A DNA stretch of 64,000 bases from Bidens hawaiensis (taxonomy: Eukaryota > Streptophyta > Magnoliopsida > Asterales > Asteraceae): NCBI GenBank assembly GCA_021521415.1, contig JAIQDT010000233.1, positions 930,001 through 994,000 on the forward strand. Direction: 5' to 3'. Under the pieces are notes generated by a model, which was given only the letters and a program-made list of their open reading frames with translations, searched no databases and was not told the DNA's origin. The translations under genes and the position numbers were made by a program. Of the stretch, positions 23,602 through 34,532 are shown piece by piece; position 1 is the first letter of the stretch, and each line of letters opens with the position of its first letter.

Positions 23602-24995
23602 AAATAATTAACTTAAAAACGTGGGAAAATCTTTTTGTTATTTTCTTTTTCAAATTTTACCCTTTAGCTCGGAAATCAAAAATAAAACAGAAAACAATAA
23701 AAACAAAATATTTTTGGATTTTGAATATTTTTGAAAGAAAAACAAATACAACTATGACAAATATGAAATCTATTATATGAAAGCAATACATATTTTTGTG
23801 AGTTGAGCAGAGAATCATACTGACCAAATCGTCATTCCATCTCAGCTTTATATTTCAGCGTTATTATGACTGACGTTAAGTCGGTCATTGATATTGTTGT
23901 CCACTTAAATCCTATAACAAACTTTCAAGTGTTTTTGTGATATGATTTAGTTTCATTTACGACACATAATATCAGAAACGATCAACATCTAATCTCGATT
24001 CAGACCTAATTTGACTTTTACATGTCACCCCAACTTGACTTAAACCATTATGCCTAAAGATCAAAATATACGATTTATATTGATTAATCAATCTAAGCTC
24101 ATAATCCCCATTACAAGGCATACCCCAGTTATCAAGCAATACACCAAGCTTCATTTACTGTGAATGAGTATGCACGAGTTCATCTGTAGGCTTACAAACA
24201 TTGTATCCCCGGGTCCGTTTCTTAATGGTATTAAGACGCACGCAAGGGAGGAACAATGATGACTCACAACGGATTTTGATCAAGTCAGTAATGAATTTGT
24301 ACGCAAGGGAGGAACAATGTATGACTCACAACGGATTTTGATCAAGTCAGTAATGAATTTCTACGAAGTACAGCAGTGATCAAGTTTATTGACTTAGGTT
24401 TTGCTCTTAAAACATTTGAAATATTCAGATTTTGAATACCCAAATAATAAGCCGCATAAAGATTCATAGTGTCCAAAACTGGATGCATCCCAACAATACA
24501 GGATTTGAGGCCATAAGACCATACACCATTGAAGCGTTAACCATAAAGTAGATGCATTTTATATAGAACTTTTTTGTTTTTTGTGATCAAACAGACATAT
24601 GGCTTGAGTATGACAAGCTATTACATTTCTGCCTTCATTATCGAGACTTTTGGAAGAGACTAACAACTCTTTCAATTTGGAAATTCTTATGTTTATATCA
24701 CATACTACCCTAATAGTTTGTTTAAGACCTACCAAAGCACCAATGCAGTTAAGTACTTAGTCTTTTAAGCTTATTTCTTACTGGATTTGGGACTAGATGA
24801 TCAATGCACTATCATCTTCTCTTTTTTGCTTCAAAATTCATTTGTGAGGAGAAAATTTTTTAATGTTTTTGTATTTTTGAAATATATGAATGTTTTTTTC
24901 TTTTTATCTGTACAAACAAAAAGCACAACATTTTTGTATTTTTCCTTTTTTCTCCCACAAAAACCAAAAATTAAAGAAAACAAAACAAAATAAAA
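23602..24995. other. Noncoding part of the Copia fragment
   Basis: An AT-rich stretch with short frames only. It includes a 60-bp tandem duplication at 24238-24360 and, at 24787-24993, a T-rich frame that looks incidental. If the element runs on the minus strand this is the region between the end of pol and the 3' LTR. Confidence 0.45.
24238..24360. repeat. Two tandem copies of a 61-bp unit
   Basis: Each copy contains acgcaagggaggaacaatg, then atgactcacaacgg, then gatcaagtcagtaatgaatt. The copies differ by a two-base TA insertion and a few substitutions. Confidence 0.9.
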
Positions 24996-27436
24996 CTATA
25001 CAAACAAAAATTGATTATCTGAGCTTAGGATATCAGTAAGAGTTTTCAATCCGTTTAAACCAAGCAAAAAATTAAAGCGTGTTTTATCAAATGCTTTGGT
25101 AAACATATCAACTTTCTGAAAATCTATGTGCACCTTCTCTATATCGATTAATTTCATTTCAAAGCAATCACAAATGAAATGATATCTAATATCAATATGC
25201 TTCGTTTTAGAGTGGTGCACGGGGTTCTTCGTGATACAAATAGCAATTGAGTATTAATATATATGGGAATAGTAAGAAACTTCAAACTGTAATCCCGCAA
25301 GTGTTGCTGGATCCAAAGAACCTATGAACAACAACTCCAGGCTGCCACATATTCTGCTTCTGCGGTTGTAGTTGAGACCGTTGTCTGCTTCTTACACTGC
25401 CAGGAAACAAGCCGGCTTCCTAGAAATTTCCGTAGTTGACTTGAAGATGATATTACATCCTCCATAGTCCGAATCGGAAAACACAGTGAGATCAAAGCTA
25501 TCATCCTTGGGATACCATAACCCGGTGCCAGGATTACTCCCCAGATAGTGAAATATACGTTTAACCGTTGCCAGATGAGTCACTCGGGGATTCGATTGGT
25601 ACCTGACACATAAATAAACAACAAACATGATATCAGGATGAGAAGCAGTAAGATACATTAAAGAACCTATCATAGCTCGATCTAGGGTAGGATCAACGAC
25701 ATCCTCCAATTCGTCCAGTGACAAATTGTGACCGAAGGGAAGAGGAGTCGAAGGAACTTTTCCGGCAGTTATCTTGATTCGGCTCAAGTCATCGTTCACA
25801 TATTTCGTCTGATGGATGAAAATTCCAGTGTCAAACTCATGAAGCTACAACCCTAAGAAGAAATTCATCTCCCCCATCGAGCTCATCTCGAATTTTGTCT
25901 GCATCGATTTCTTAAAGTCCTTACATAGCTTGTCGTTTGTATAACCAAATATGATGTCATCGACATATATCTGGACGAGGAGCAAATCTTCCCCGATAGT
26001 CTTATAGAAAAGGGTACAATCCATAGTCCCTCATTTGATGCCACTATACGTAAGATGGTCAGCAAGTGTGCCATACCAAGCTCTCGGGGCTTGGTGTAGA
26101 CCATAAATAACCTTGTTTAAATGATAAACACGGCCAGGATAGTCCGGATCTTAAAAAACAGGAGGCTATTTCACGAATACCTCTTCATGAAGTTTCCCAT
26201 TAAGAAACGCACTCTTAACATCCATTTGATAAACTTTAATGTTCTTGAAAGCTGCATAGGCTAGAATATGCGTATAACTTCCAGTCTTGTAACAAGAGCA
26301 TATACTTCAGTGTAATCTACGCCTTCTTGCTGATGAAATCCTTGCACAACCAAACACGCTTTATTACTTACGTTGACCCCACAATCATCCTTTTTTACAT
26401 TTAAAGACCCATTTGGTTAGAATAGGCTTCTTAACTCTATCCGGTTTATCAATGAGATCCCATACACCCAGTCGACTGAATTGTTGCAACTCTTCTTGCA
26501 TAACTTCTACCCATGATAAATCATCAAGCGCCATACGAACACTCATAGGTTTCATTTAAGAAAGAAGGCACTTGTATTTAGCGATATTCATGATTTTTGA
26601 GGAATGCATATTGGCATACGCACACAATACATTAGTATCATCTGTACTAGCAATCTGATGGCGTGTCTAAAGACCAGCATCAATATCACCAATGATGTTT
26701 TCCTAAGGGTGATACGTGTGAATTCGAAGTGTCGGATTCTCAGGCACAACAATATTATCACTTAAGTTAGTGAGATTGTCATCAACATCATGAGATAATT
26801 CCCCAACCTGATGATTATCAGTAATAGTACTGAAGAAGAATCAACAAAATGACCATCATCTGATGATATAGAAATGACATTAGATGTATCAGGATGATCA
26901 TCTTGTGGTGCATCATTATAATTATAAGCTCTCGGTGTGGAAAATATTTGATCTTCCAAGTCAGCACGCACCAAGTCTTCATCCTGGAGATCAACTATGT
27001 GAGTAAATAAATTAAATAAACTTTCATAATCGATCATCCAATCAGGATCCTTTCCAGCAGGAGATGTTGTGTAACTCTGGTAGTCAACATGGTACCATTC
27101 TTCAACAAAACTTGAAGAGAAATTGAAAACACGTTTATTAGGCGATGCATAGCCCAAGAAGTAACCTTCAATAGACTTCTCCTCAAATTTTCTCGCATCT
27201 CATTTTAACATTGTGCAAGGATACCCGAAAGATTCAAGAAACTTTAAGTTAGGTTTGCGGTTATTCATATGGTCATAACTTGTCTTTTGCAGCTTCCTAA
27301 CCGTTAGAACACAATTGAGCGTGTAGAAAAAAGTGTTAACTGCCTTATTCTAAAATTGAACAAGAAGCTTTGAATCTACAAGCATTGTTCTTGCTGCTTC
27401 AAACAATGCTTGGTTCTTCGGTTCTGCCACACCATA
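24996..27436 (-). pseudogene. Ty1/Copia pol: integrase end, RT and RNase H, degraded
   Basis: On the minus strand the order is: integrase end (GVAEPKNQALFEAARTML, from about 27430), the integrase-RT linker (MGYASPNKRVFNFSSSFVEE, 27157), RT with VYQMDVKSAFLNG, GLHQAPRAWYG and an intact YVDDIIFG (about 25950-25975), then RNase H (25799-25320) with LYLTASHPDI-like and VSWQCKKQTTVSTTTAEAEY sequence, ending with TKHIDIRYHFI (about 25200). Several frameshifts and stops break it, so it is dead. The sequence is closest, from memory, to SIRE/Tork-type plant Copia. Upstream gag and protease are absent. Confidence 0.82.
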
Positions 27437-27442
27437 AAAATA

Positions 27443-28088
27443 GTGGTGGCGACTTACAGCAAGGCTGCTATGTCTTTCCTCCCAACAGGCGGCGGCTAGG
27501 AGATACAGAGGTTTTAGGGTTCTCGATGAAGAGATCGTTTGTACATTTGTCATGTATATATAATTGAGTGCTAACCACCCTTAATTTCGTTTCCATAATT
27601 AATAAACTAATAAATTGATTTTACGCATTATTCTCCATAAATATAGCCGTAACTACGACAGTTTCCTACAACTCAACTTTCATTGAATAACACAAAAGAC
27701 CCTTCTCACTTTGTTTCTTGTTTATTTTAGTAATTTACAAAATAACAACTTCTAGGTAGTATTTCTTTTACTTAATACTAACTTCAAATTTCAAAAGATA
27801 ACCTGACTACTGTGACACTAATAATTTCATTATTAATATGCTCTTATGCATCAAAACAATATTTATGACATGTTCGATTTCCGCGGTAAACGCTCTATCA
27901 ATTTCACCAGATATAAACTCTTCTAACAATCAACATAATAATTCGACCTTTAAAACATTGTTATTTTATCGCATTTAATTCATCGACATTTTTATTCAAT
28001 TCGGTTTTACTTATTGTCAATTCATAAATATCCGACATATTTAATACATAATTATAATATTTTAGGTTTTCGAGTTTCGTATATTACA
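27443..28088 (-). repeat. Right LTR of element D, second part
   Basis: It matches 18677-19301 of the left LTR through to the terminal TATTACA. It is followed by the duplicated CAAGT. Confidence 0.87.
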
Positions 28089-28093
28089 CAAGT

Positions 28094-28655
28094 AATACTG
28101 AAAACATGGTGAAAATCTAATAAACGAAAGATTAAAGGCGATAAAACCCGTAATCTCCAAACGTGAATGTATTAGTCTTCACCGGCTATCCTCTTGCCTT
28201 CAAAATCACCAAGAAACGCGAAAATATGCTCCACGAACTCTAAATTCGGCTGCTGGCTTCAGGTTATGTTCAGGTTTAAGTTAAAGATGTTTAAATTCCC
28301 AAAACAAGGCCCAACTTGAAGCAAAAACGAATTGAAAATCCACCAGCAGCTCCCTAGGCGCCGCGCGACCAGGTGATGGGTGCCTGGCCGCGCGGCGCGG
28401 CGTGTCTCCATAAGAGGGCCGGTCAGACCGGCCCGGTCTGACCGATTCTCTGTTCTGACCCTTCCTGACACGTTCCGGATCTCCGTTTCGGCTCTTTTTA
28501 GCTCGTTTTTCGTCCTTTTTGATCACGATCAACTCCCGGAACCTACGAAACATAAAAGTGTTAGTAGTATACAAATATCGACTAAAAACAAACAAAAACT
28601 ATTAAAATATTAAATAAAATATACACGGGAAACATAAACATTTAGCATTATATCA
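28094..28655 (-). repeat. Right LTR of element C, second part
   Basis: It continues the LTR after element D, matching 9628-9883 and 12244-12334. It then gives the 220 bp missing from the left copy, ending tatca at 28655. It has a GC-rich section (28339-28450) including a near-perfect palindrome. Confidence 0.87.
28420..28444. repeat. Perfect 12-bp palindrome arms with 1-base spacer
   Basis: cggtcagaccgg (28420-28431) and its reverse complement (28433-28444) are separated by one C. It lies in the GC-rich part of element C's LTR, at the point where the left LTR copy is truncated. Confidence 0.9.
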
Positions 28656-28660
28656 CTATT

Positions 28661-28985
28661 ATATACATATTGTTCAAAACTATGAAATTGCTCACCATCC
28701 TTTGTGTTGATAAAATTTATTTTATGCAATGTTACAGGTTTGACTTTTTGTTGACTCGAGACTTGGAGAAAACGCTATCAAAGACCGTTAGGATATTAGC
28801 AAAAATGAACAATATATTATTTGCTATGTTTTGTTATGATTATTGTATGAACATGATATGTGACATCTTATGATTTTGTGGAATCAGATGAGTTTATTAA
28901 ATATTGTCGCTTTAATAGCGTCTTGTGTATTTGGGCAATCCGTTGCACCCCGGCATGTTCCACCGCATTTGGTCGGGGTGTGACA
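28661..28985 (+). repeat. Left LTR of element B, second part
   Basis: It resumes after CTATT and matches 62498-62822, ending gtcggggtgtgaca. The primer site follows. Confidence 0.88.
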
Positions 28986-28988
28986 GAT

Positions 28989-29001
28989 TGGTATCAGAGC
29001 C
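28989..29001 (+). promoter_or_regulatory. Primer binding site of element B (tRNA-iMet)
   Basis: tggtatcagagcc, three bases after the LTR end, with an exact match to the canonical site. Confidence 0.92.
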
Positions 29002-29934
29002 ACAAGACTATAGGATAGGTGGTTAGACGTAACGACCTAGTATGGTTATGCTTTAGGGTCCTATCCGTGCGCTTATACGTGTTTACTCTATTTGATTGTT
29101 CATTTCGCATGTTTATTTATAAACTTGTTTAAAACTCACCAATATCATAAATGTTCACATACACACACTTTCATAGTATTTCAAGGTATCCTTACCTTAA
29201 TACGCAAAAAGTAGATTTTCATTGTGTTTTATGGATCCAAGTTTAACTTGTATCCCATTGTTTAAAATTCCTTAAAAGTTGCATTTATATCGGGTTTGTA
29301 GCCATCATAGGAAACGAGACATTATGAAACTTCAATTTGACAAAAAGATTCCAAGAATCGAAGGTGATTTACTTACGTGGGATGGTTGAATTGTAGTGCT
29401 CGTTTTCTAGGCCAATGAATCGTGTTATACATGTCAATACTTTAAGTAGTCGAATGCGAGCGTTCTGGTCGCCATCCTAATTTTGGTGTTGAAAACACGA
29501 GAGTCACGGTTGTTCGTGGACAAGTGTTTTTAACATCTCGTTGTATCTCCATTTTATTACGTGTTATTATCGTTATTTGAGTCGAAAACATGAAAAAGAC
29601 GCGGTGGTACGTGCACATGTTTAGACTCCAATATGGCGTTTTATAAATATTTTTAGTGCCGGAATATCAAATCATGGTGGTTCATGTACGATTTCCGAAT
29701 CTACAAATCTCAAAATCTCAAATTTTCAAGCTTTAACCTCTCAAAACTCATTTACGTTTTTGTTTTGGATTGTTATTTACATACAAAGTTTCATATTTTA
29801 TTTAACACTAACATCTTCTCCTCAATAACTCTAGGATTCACAATCAAAAATTGAAGTTTTATTTTATTTTTATACACCCTCATATTCATTTCTTTTTACC
29901 TCAAACTTATTCCATTTCTTTATAATTTTTTAGC
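29002..29934 (+). other. Untranslated leader of element B
   Basis: About 930 bp between the primer site and the gag start. No reading frame of note is present; in particular, nothing corresponds to the extra upstream frame found in element G. Confidence 0.6.
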
Positions 29935-31316
29935 ATGCCTCCGATAAGTCGCCACCCGCGCAAGAACTCCAACCAACGTATGGCTGCTTTCGTCGTCAAG
30001 CAAATGGCCGCAGTGATTCCCGAACTTATAACTCAAATTCGAGCTACCCAACCTCCTCCACCCGTTGTTGCACCCGTTGAACCCAAACCCGCATCCTACT
30101 CGTACAAGCAATTTACTAGTGCCAACCCAACCGAGTTCTTGGGTACGAACTGCGCGACTACATTGTTGCAATAGTTCGAGTCGATGGAGAATGTGTTTCG
30201 ACACAGCGAGTGCCCCGATGCGAAAAAGACAAATTTCGCCTCGAGCATGTTTAGAAAAACTGCTTTTACATGGTGGGGGTAGTGTTATGCACCTCCAAGG
30301 ATCGGAAACGGCTATGGCTCTTCCATGGTCCGATCTCAAGGCACTTATGATGAAGAATTCTGTTCTAAACACGAGCTCCAAAAGCTCGAGGAGGAATTCG
30401 GGAACCTCAAGCAAGATAGTGGTGATAATGCCGCCTATTCACTCCGTTTCCACGAGTTGAGCATTCTCGTCCCTCACTTGGTTACCCCGGCTGAGCATGA
30501 GCTTGATAAATACATTGGGGGTTTACCGATGCAAATCCGGGACTCAGTAATGAGTAGCAAACCCTTGAACCTTGAGGACGCCATCACTCTAGCCGATGCA
30601 CTATCGGAAAATCATGTGAAGGCGGGTACCCTAACCCTCAAGTAACCAAGTGAGAAAAGCAAAACCGAACCCGCACCTCAAGCCAAAGTTGAACCCGCAC
30701 CTCAAGCCATTAACTACTCCAACTCTTCCCGCCTCAACAACAACAACCAAAAGAAACCAAAACCAATTACCGAAACTATGCCGTTACCCAACCACAACCT
30801 CAACAACAAACCCAAGCTCCACCACAAACCCGAAAACCTTATACCGTTACTTTCCCACTATGCAATAATTGCCAACTTCACCACCCATCACACTTGCCTT
30901 GTCGCTATTGTAACCTTTGTAACCGATTTGGTCATCTCAACACCACATGTCGCTCCGCACAACGTACACAACCCAACCAACCAAGAACCACTCCCCAAAA
31001 TTCCCAAAACCATTTCGCACCATACCCACAAAACCCTCCTCAACAACCCCGAGCTTGCTTTAATTGTGGCGATTCCAATCATTTCCACAACAATTTCCCT
31101 CGACTCGCCTATGCCAACCAAGACCAAACCTTAGCCGTGCCCTACTATCAAACCCAAGCCTACCAAGTCCAAACCTACCCACCTCAATTTCCCCAACTCA
31201 ATGCACCACTCATCTAACCCGTGCAAGCCATTCAAGTACCTCCTCCTCCTCCGCAAGTGCCTCAAGGAAATCATGGTAATCAAGGGCGAGCTTTCATGAT
31301 GAATGCAAATCAAGCT
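29935..31316 (+). pseudogene. Tekay-type gag, broken (element B)
   Basis: Gag starts MPPISRHPRKNSNQRMAAF at 29935 and stops at codon 80 (tag at 30172, probably a former tryptophan codon in ..LLQWFESME). After that the capsid-like core continues in shifted frames: VFRHSECPDAKKTNFAS, then YDEEFCSKHELQKLEEEFGN, LRFHELSILVPHLV and YIGGLPMQIRDSVM to a stop near 30645. A Q/P-rich linker follows with a zinc knuckle remnant CFNCGDSNHFHNN (about 31055-31095), whose last cysteine is replaced. Gag would form the particle and package RNA. Several stops and frameshifts make it non-functional. Confidence 0.8.
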
Positions 31317-31319
31317 TAA

Positions 31320-31820
31320 GTGACAAACGATGTTGTGAACGGTATGTTTCTGGTGAACCATAATTTGGCTTATATTTTATTTGATACTGGTGCCGATAGA
31401 GGTTTTATTTCTTTGAAATTTGAGTTGAAACTTGCTATGCATCGAACCAAGCTTTCCCGACCGTTTTCTGTTGAAGTCGCCAATGGCAATTCAATTACCA
31501 TCAATTCTGTCATCCGCGATTGTTCTTTCATTCTTTCCGAGCATAAGTTCTCCATCAATCTCATCCCGATGCAAATGGGAAGTTTTTATGTCATAGTAGG
31601 CATGGATTGGTTATCTTTACACCGTGCCGAAGTCGTTTGTTTCGATAAATTCATCCACATTCCGCTCGTTAACGGTAAAATTCTTAAAGTCTTCGGCAAC
31701 ACAACTTCTAGAAGACTTAATCTCATGTCGTGCTCTCAATCGCAAAAATACTTAGGCAAAATGAATGTTCCCTTTCTATCTCTCGCGATGACAAAACACA
31801 CAAAGGAAAAGAAAATCTAA
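31320..31820 (+). pseudogene. Retroviral-type aspartic protease region (element B)
   Basis: An open stretch of 166 codons contains [16 protein letters not shown], with the catalytic DTGA at residues 22-25, and then VIVGMDWLSLHRAEVVCFDK, the typical C-terminal part of Tekay protease. It corresponds to residues 409-555 of element G's polyprotein. The frame ends in TAA at 31818. The domain itself looks intact, but it is cut off from gag and RT by stops. The ATG at the beginning is not a real start, since this was part of a polyprotein. Confidence 0.82.
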
Positions 31821-33165
31821 GATATTTATATTCTTTGTGATTTCCCTGACGTCTTTCCCTATGATGTCACCGATCTTCCACCCATTCGTCCGGTTGAATT
31901 TCGAATTGATCTTGTGCCCGGCGCAATGCCCGTGACCAAGGCTCCTTATCATTTAGCCTCATCTGAGATGCAAGTATTATCGAACCAACTCGAAGAACTT
32001 TCCTATAAAGGCTTCATACTTCCAAACTCTTCTCCTTGGGGTGCTCCCGTTCTCTTCGTGAAAAAGAAGGATGGTTCGTTTCATATGTGCATAGATTATC
32101 GAGAGCTTCACAAACTCAGTATCAAAAATCGTTACCCCTTGCCACGAATCAAGATCTCTTTTACCAACTTCAAGGCGCAACGTGTTTCTCAAAAATCGAT
32201 CTTCGATCTGGTTATCATCAATTGCATGTTCGCGAAGAAGACATTCCTAAAACCGCTTTTCGTACTCGATATAGACATTTCAAATTTTTGGTCATGCCCT
32301 TCGGGCTAACTAATGCACCCGCGGTATTTATGGATCTCATGAACCGCGTTTGCAAACCGTTTCTTGATAAATTCGTTATTGTCTTTATTTATGACATCCT
32401 CATCTTTTCCAAGACCAAAGACGAACATGAGCATCATTTGCTTTCTATTCTCGAGCTCCTTAGAAACGAATGACTCTACGCCAAATTCTCCAAATGTGAA
32501 TTTTGGCTAGAGGAAGTTCAGTTTCTGGGACATATCGTAAACGACAATGGTATTCATGTTGATCCCGCTAAAATTAAGGCCGTTAAGGATTGGAAAACTC
32601 CAACTCCCATGGAAATTCGATCCTTCCTCGGTTTGGCCGGCTATTATCGGCGTTTCATTCGAAACTTTTCCAAAATCTCTTTGCCCCTCACCTCCCTCAC
32701 TCATAAAGGAAAACCATTCGATTGGGGTTCGAAACAAGAGGAAGCCTTTCATACTCTAAAGGACATGCTTTGGAATTCTCCCGTTCTAACCCTTCCGATG
32801 GAAACGACGATTTTGTTGTATTTTGCGATGCATCTCATCAAGGTTTTGGTTGTGTCCTCATGCAACGAGGTCAATTCATCGCATACACATCAAGCCAACT
32901 TAAGGTCAACAAGAAGAATTATACAAATTATGATCTCGAACTTGGTGCCGTTGTTTTCTCTCTCAAAATCTGGAGACATTACCTTTATGGTACAAAAAGT
33001 GTGGTTTTTACCGATCATAAAAGCCTTCAACATATTTTTGACCAAAAAGATCTCAACATGAGACAAAGACGATAGGCCGGATTACTTAGTGATTACGGAT
33101 GCGAAATTCGCTACCACCCCAGTAAGGCGAATGTTTTTGCCGATGCCCTAAGTCGAAAGGTTAAT
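31821..33165 (+). pseudogene. Reverse transcriptase and RNase H, broken (element B)
   Basis: RT begins with [15 protein letters not shown] sequence, then [19 protein letters not shown] and [20 protein letters not shown]. It shifts frame near 32160 and continues with [38 protein letters not shown] and [14 protein letters not shown]. The catalytic F-I-D-D is changed to F-I-Y-D, which alone would abolish activity. A TGA stops the frame at 32471. Thumb and RNase H follow in other frames: [20 protein letters not shown], then [16 protein letters not shown] (32722 frame), [20 protein letters not shown] and [19 protein letters not shown]. Match to element G's RT is clear throughout. Confidence 0.85.
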
Positions 33166-34168
33166 GTTAGATCCGTTATACTTCTAAGTGTTGTTGTTCA
33201 CACCGATGGTCTCTTGTACTTTCTCAATCGTTTATGGGTTCCCGATCGCGATGATCTTTGTACTTGTATACTCGATGAAGCTTATAATTCATGATATTCC
33301 GTTCATCCCGGTGCGGATAAGATGTATTTCAATCTTCGTGCTACCTTTTGGTGGCCGGGTATGAAAAAGGACGTAGCGTTGTATCAAAATGTCTTACTTG
33401 CTCAAAAGTCAAAGCCGGACATCAAAGACCTTTTGGTCTACTCGAGCAACCACCGATTCCCGTTTGGAAGTGGGAAGACATTGATATGGACTTTATCACT
33501 AAACTACCCAACACCCATAAAAGAAACAATAGTATTTGGGTGATCATTGATCGTTTAACCAAATCTGTTCATTTCATTCCGATCCGCGAAAAGTATTCTG
33601 TCGAGCAGCTTGCTAAAATCTATGTTCGGGAAATTGTGTGCCGACATGGTTTACCTTTGACTATCATCTCCGACCACGATGCTCGTTTTACCTCTCATTT
33701 TTGGCAATCTCTTCAAGAAGCCTTGGGAACACGTCTCGATCTTAGCACCGCTTATCATCCTCAAACGAATGGTGAACGTACGATTCAAACACTCGAGGAT
33801 ATGCTACGAGCATGTGTTCTTGATTTCGGTGGGAATTGGGATTCTCACATTCTTTCATTGAGTTTTCTTATAATAACAGTTGTCATTCTAGCATCGAGAT
33901 GGCTCCTTTTGAAGCTCTTTACGATCGTAAATGTCGTTCTCCGATTAGTTCGAATGAAATCGGTGAAGCTCAAATCACGGGACCTGAAATGGTCCAAGAA
34001 TCCACCGACGTTATCAATCAAATCCGTAAGAACCTCCTAGCTGCTAGAAGTCGTCAAAAGAGTTACGCTGACAAACGGCGAAAACCGATCGAATTTAAGG
34101 TTGACTATCTTGTCCTTCTAAAATTATCTCGTTGGAAGGGGGTAGTCCGTTTTGGAAAGAAGGGTAAG
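33166..34168 (+). pseudogene. Integrase, broken and split by element G (element B)
   Basis: The zinc-binding part is degraded (a TGA at 33291 and a frameshift near 33350). The core is largely open from 33348: [34 protein letters not shown] and [21 protein letters not shown]. Catalytic D, D and E are all present, but two codons are missing just before the glutamate (NGERTIQ instead of DGQSERTIQ). A frameshift near 33830 moves to [20 protein letters not shown]. The tail (RKPIEFKVDYLVLLK..VVRFGKKG) ends where element G inserted, after GTAAG. The remainder of the polyprotein resumes at 45678. Confidence 0.85.
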
Positions 34169-34524
34169 TGTGACAATCGTCAATTTCAGGTTAACTCCAT
34201 TAACTCAACTCCGTCAATTCAAACTTTAAGATCGTTGAATCTATAACGTACACTTCATTACATTTAAACTAGGGTTTAAATGACGCGTAACACTTACTAC
34301 ATGTGTAGTCTTTCGGGATTTGCACCGAAACGCAAACGAGTTGACGCAAACGATTGATAAATAAACGATAAACGTAAAAACAATAATTATGTGATTATTA
34401 TGTGTTAGGATTATGTGCTATGTGATAAAACTATGGTCATGTTAACTTATTGGGCAAGTATGATGGAATGTTCTAGAAAAACAACACTTGGAAAGAAGAG
34501 GGACTAGAGTGTAACTTGTATTAT

Positions 34525-34532
34525 TATAAATA
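34525..34532 (+). promoter_or_regulatory. TATA box of element G 5' LTR
   Basis: tataaata, 356 bp from the LTR start, followed by a C/A-rich leader (aaacaaaccctaac). The copy in the 3' LTR is at 43249-43256. Transcription from here would include about 2.4 kb of LTR downstream as R-U5. Confidence 0.65.

Larger units (their letters stand above)
22729..27442 (-). mobile_element. Truncated Ty1/Copia fragment in element D LTR
   Basis: A 4.7-kb insertion flanked by two exact copies of a 37-bp stretch of the host LTR (22692-22728 and 27443-27479). It contains minus-strand Copia integrase end, RT and RNase H (24996-27436), about 1.4 kb of noncoding DNA, and an LTR-like block (about 22760-23601). Gag, protease and the first part of integrase are missing. 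Oddly, both junctions carry minus-strand sequence for the integrase motif NGVAE (about 22728-22745 and 27421-27436). The long flanking repeat and truncated body are not those of an ordinary Copia insertion and suggest rearrangement. Confidence 0.7.
16793..28088 (-). mobile_element. Element D: Gypsy-derived element without gag-pol
   Basis: LTRs beginning TGTAACACCCCGACCCGGTTAG on the plus strand lie at 16793 and 20739 and end in cgtatattaca at 19301 and 28088. CAAGT flanks the whole (16788-16792, 28089-28093). The internal region is 1.44 kb with no gag or pol. On the minus strand a primer-site-like sequence adjoins the right LTR and a polypurine tract adjoins the left LTR, so D runs on the minus strand. 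The minus-strand LTR end (ggtcggggtgttaca) resembles that of element B (ggtcggggtgtgaca), so D is probably a non-autonomous relative of the Tekay group. Its right LTR is interrupted by a Copia piece. Confidence 0.87.
8424..28655 (-). mobile_element. Element C: Athila-type non-autonomous Gypsy retrotransposon
   Basis: The two LTRs both begin tgatgtgctaaaagtagtc on the plus strand (8424 and 15573). CTATT flanks the whole (8419-8423 and 28656-28660), and the second LTR copy of B supplies the empty site. A tRNA-Asp primer site (15547-15566, minus) and a gag remnant beside it give the minus orientation. The internal region is only about 3.2 kb and holds gag and env-like remnants but no protease, RT or integrase. 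The left LTR is truncated at about 12334. The CACTA transposon and element D later entered its LTRs. Confidence 0.88.

Noticed and set aside
27350..27567. Frames spanning the right junction of the Copia fragment
   Set aside because: They join Copia integrase to host LTR sequence and are chance fusions.
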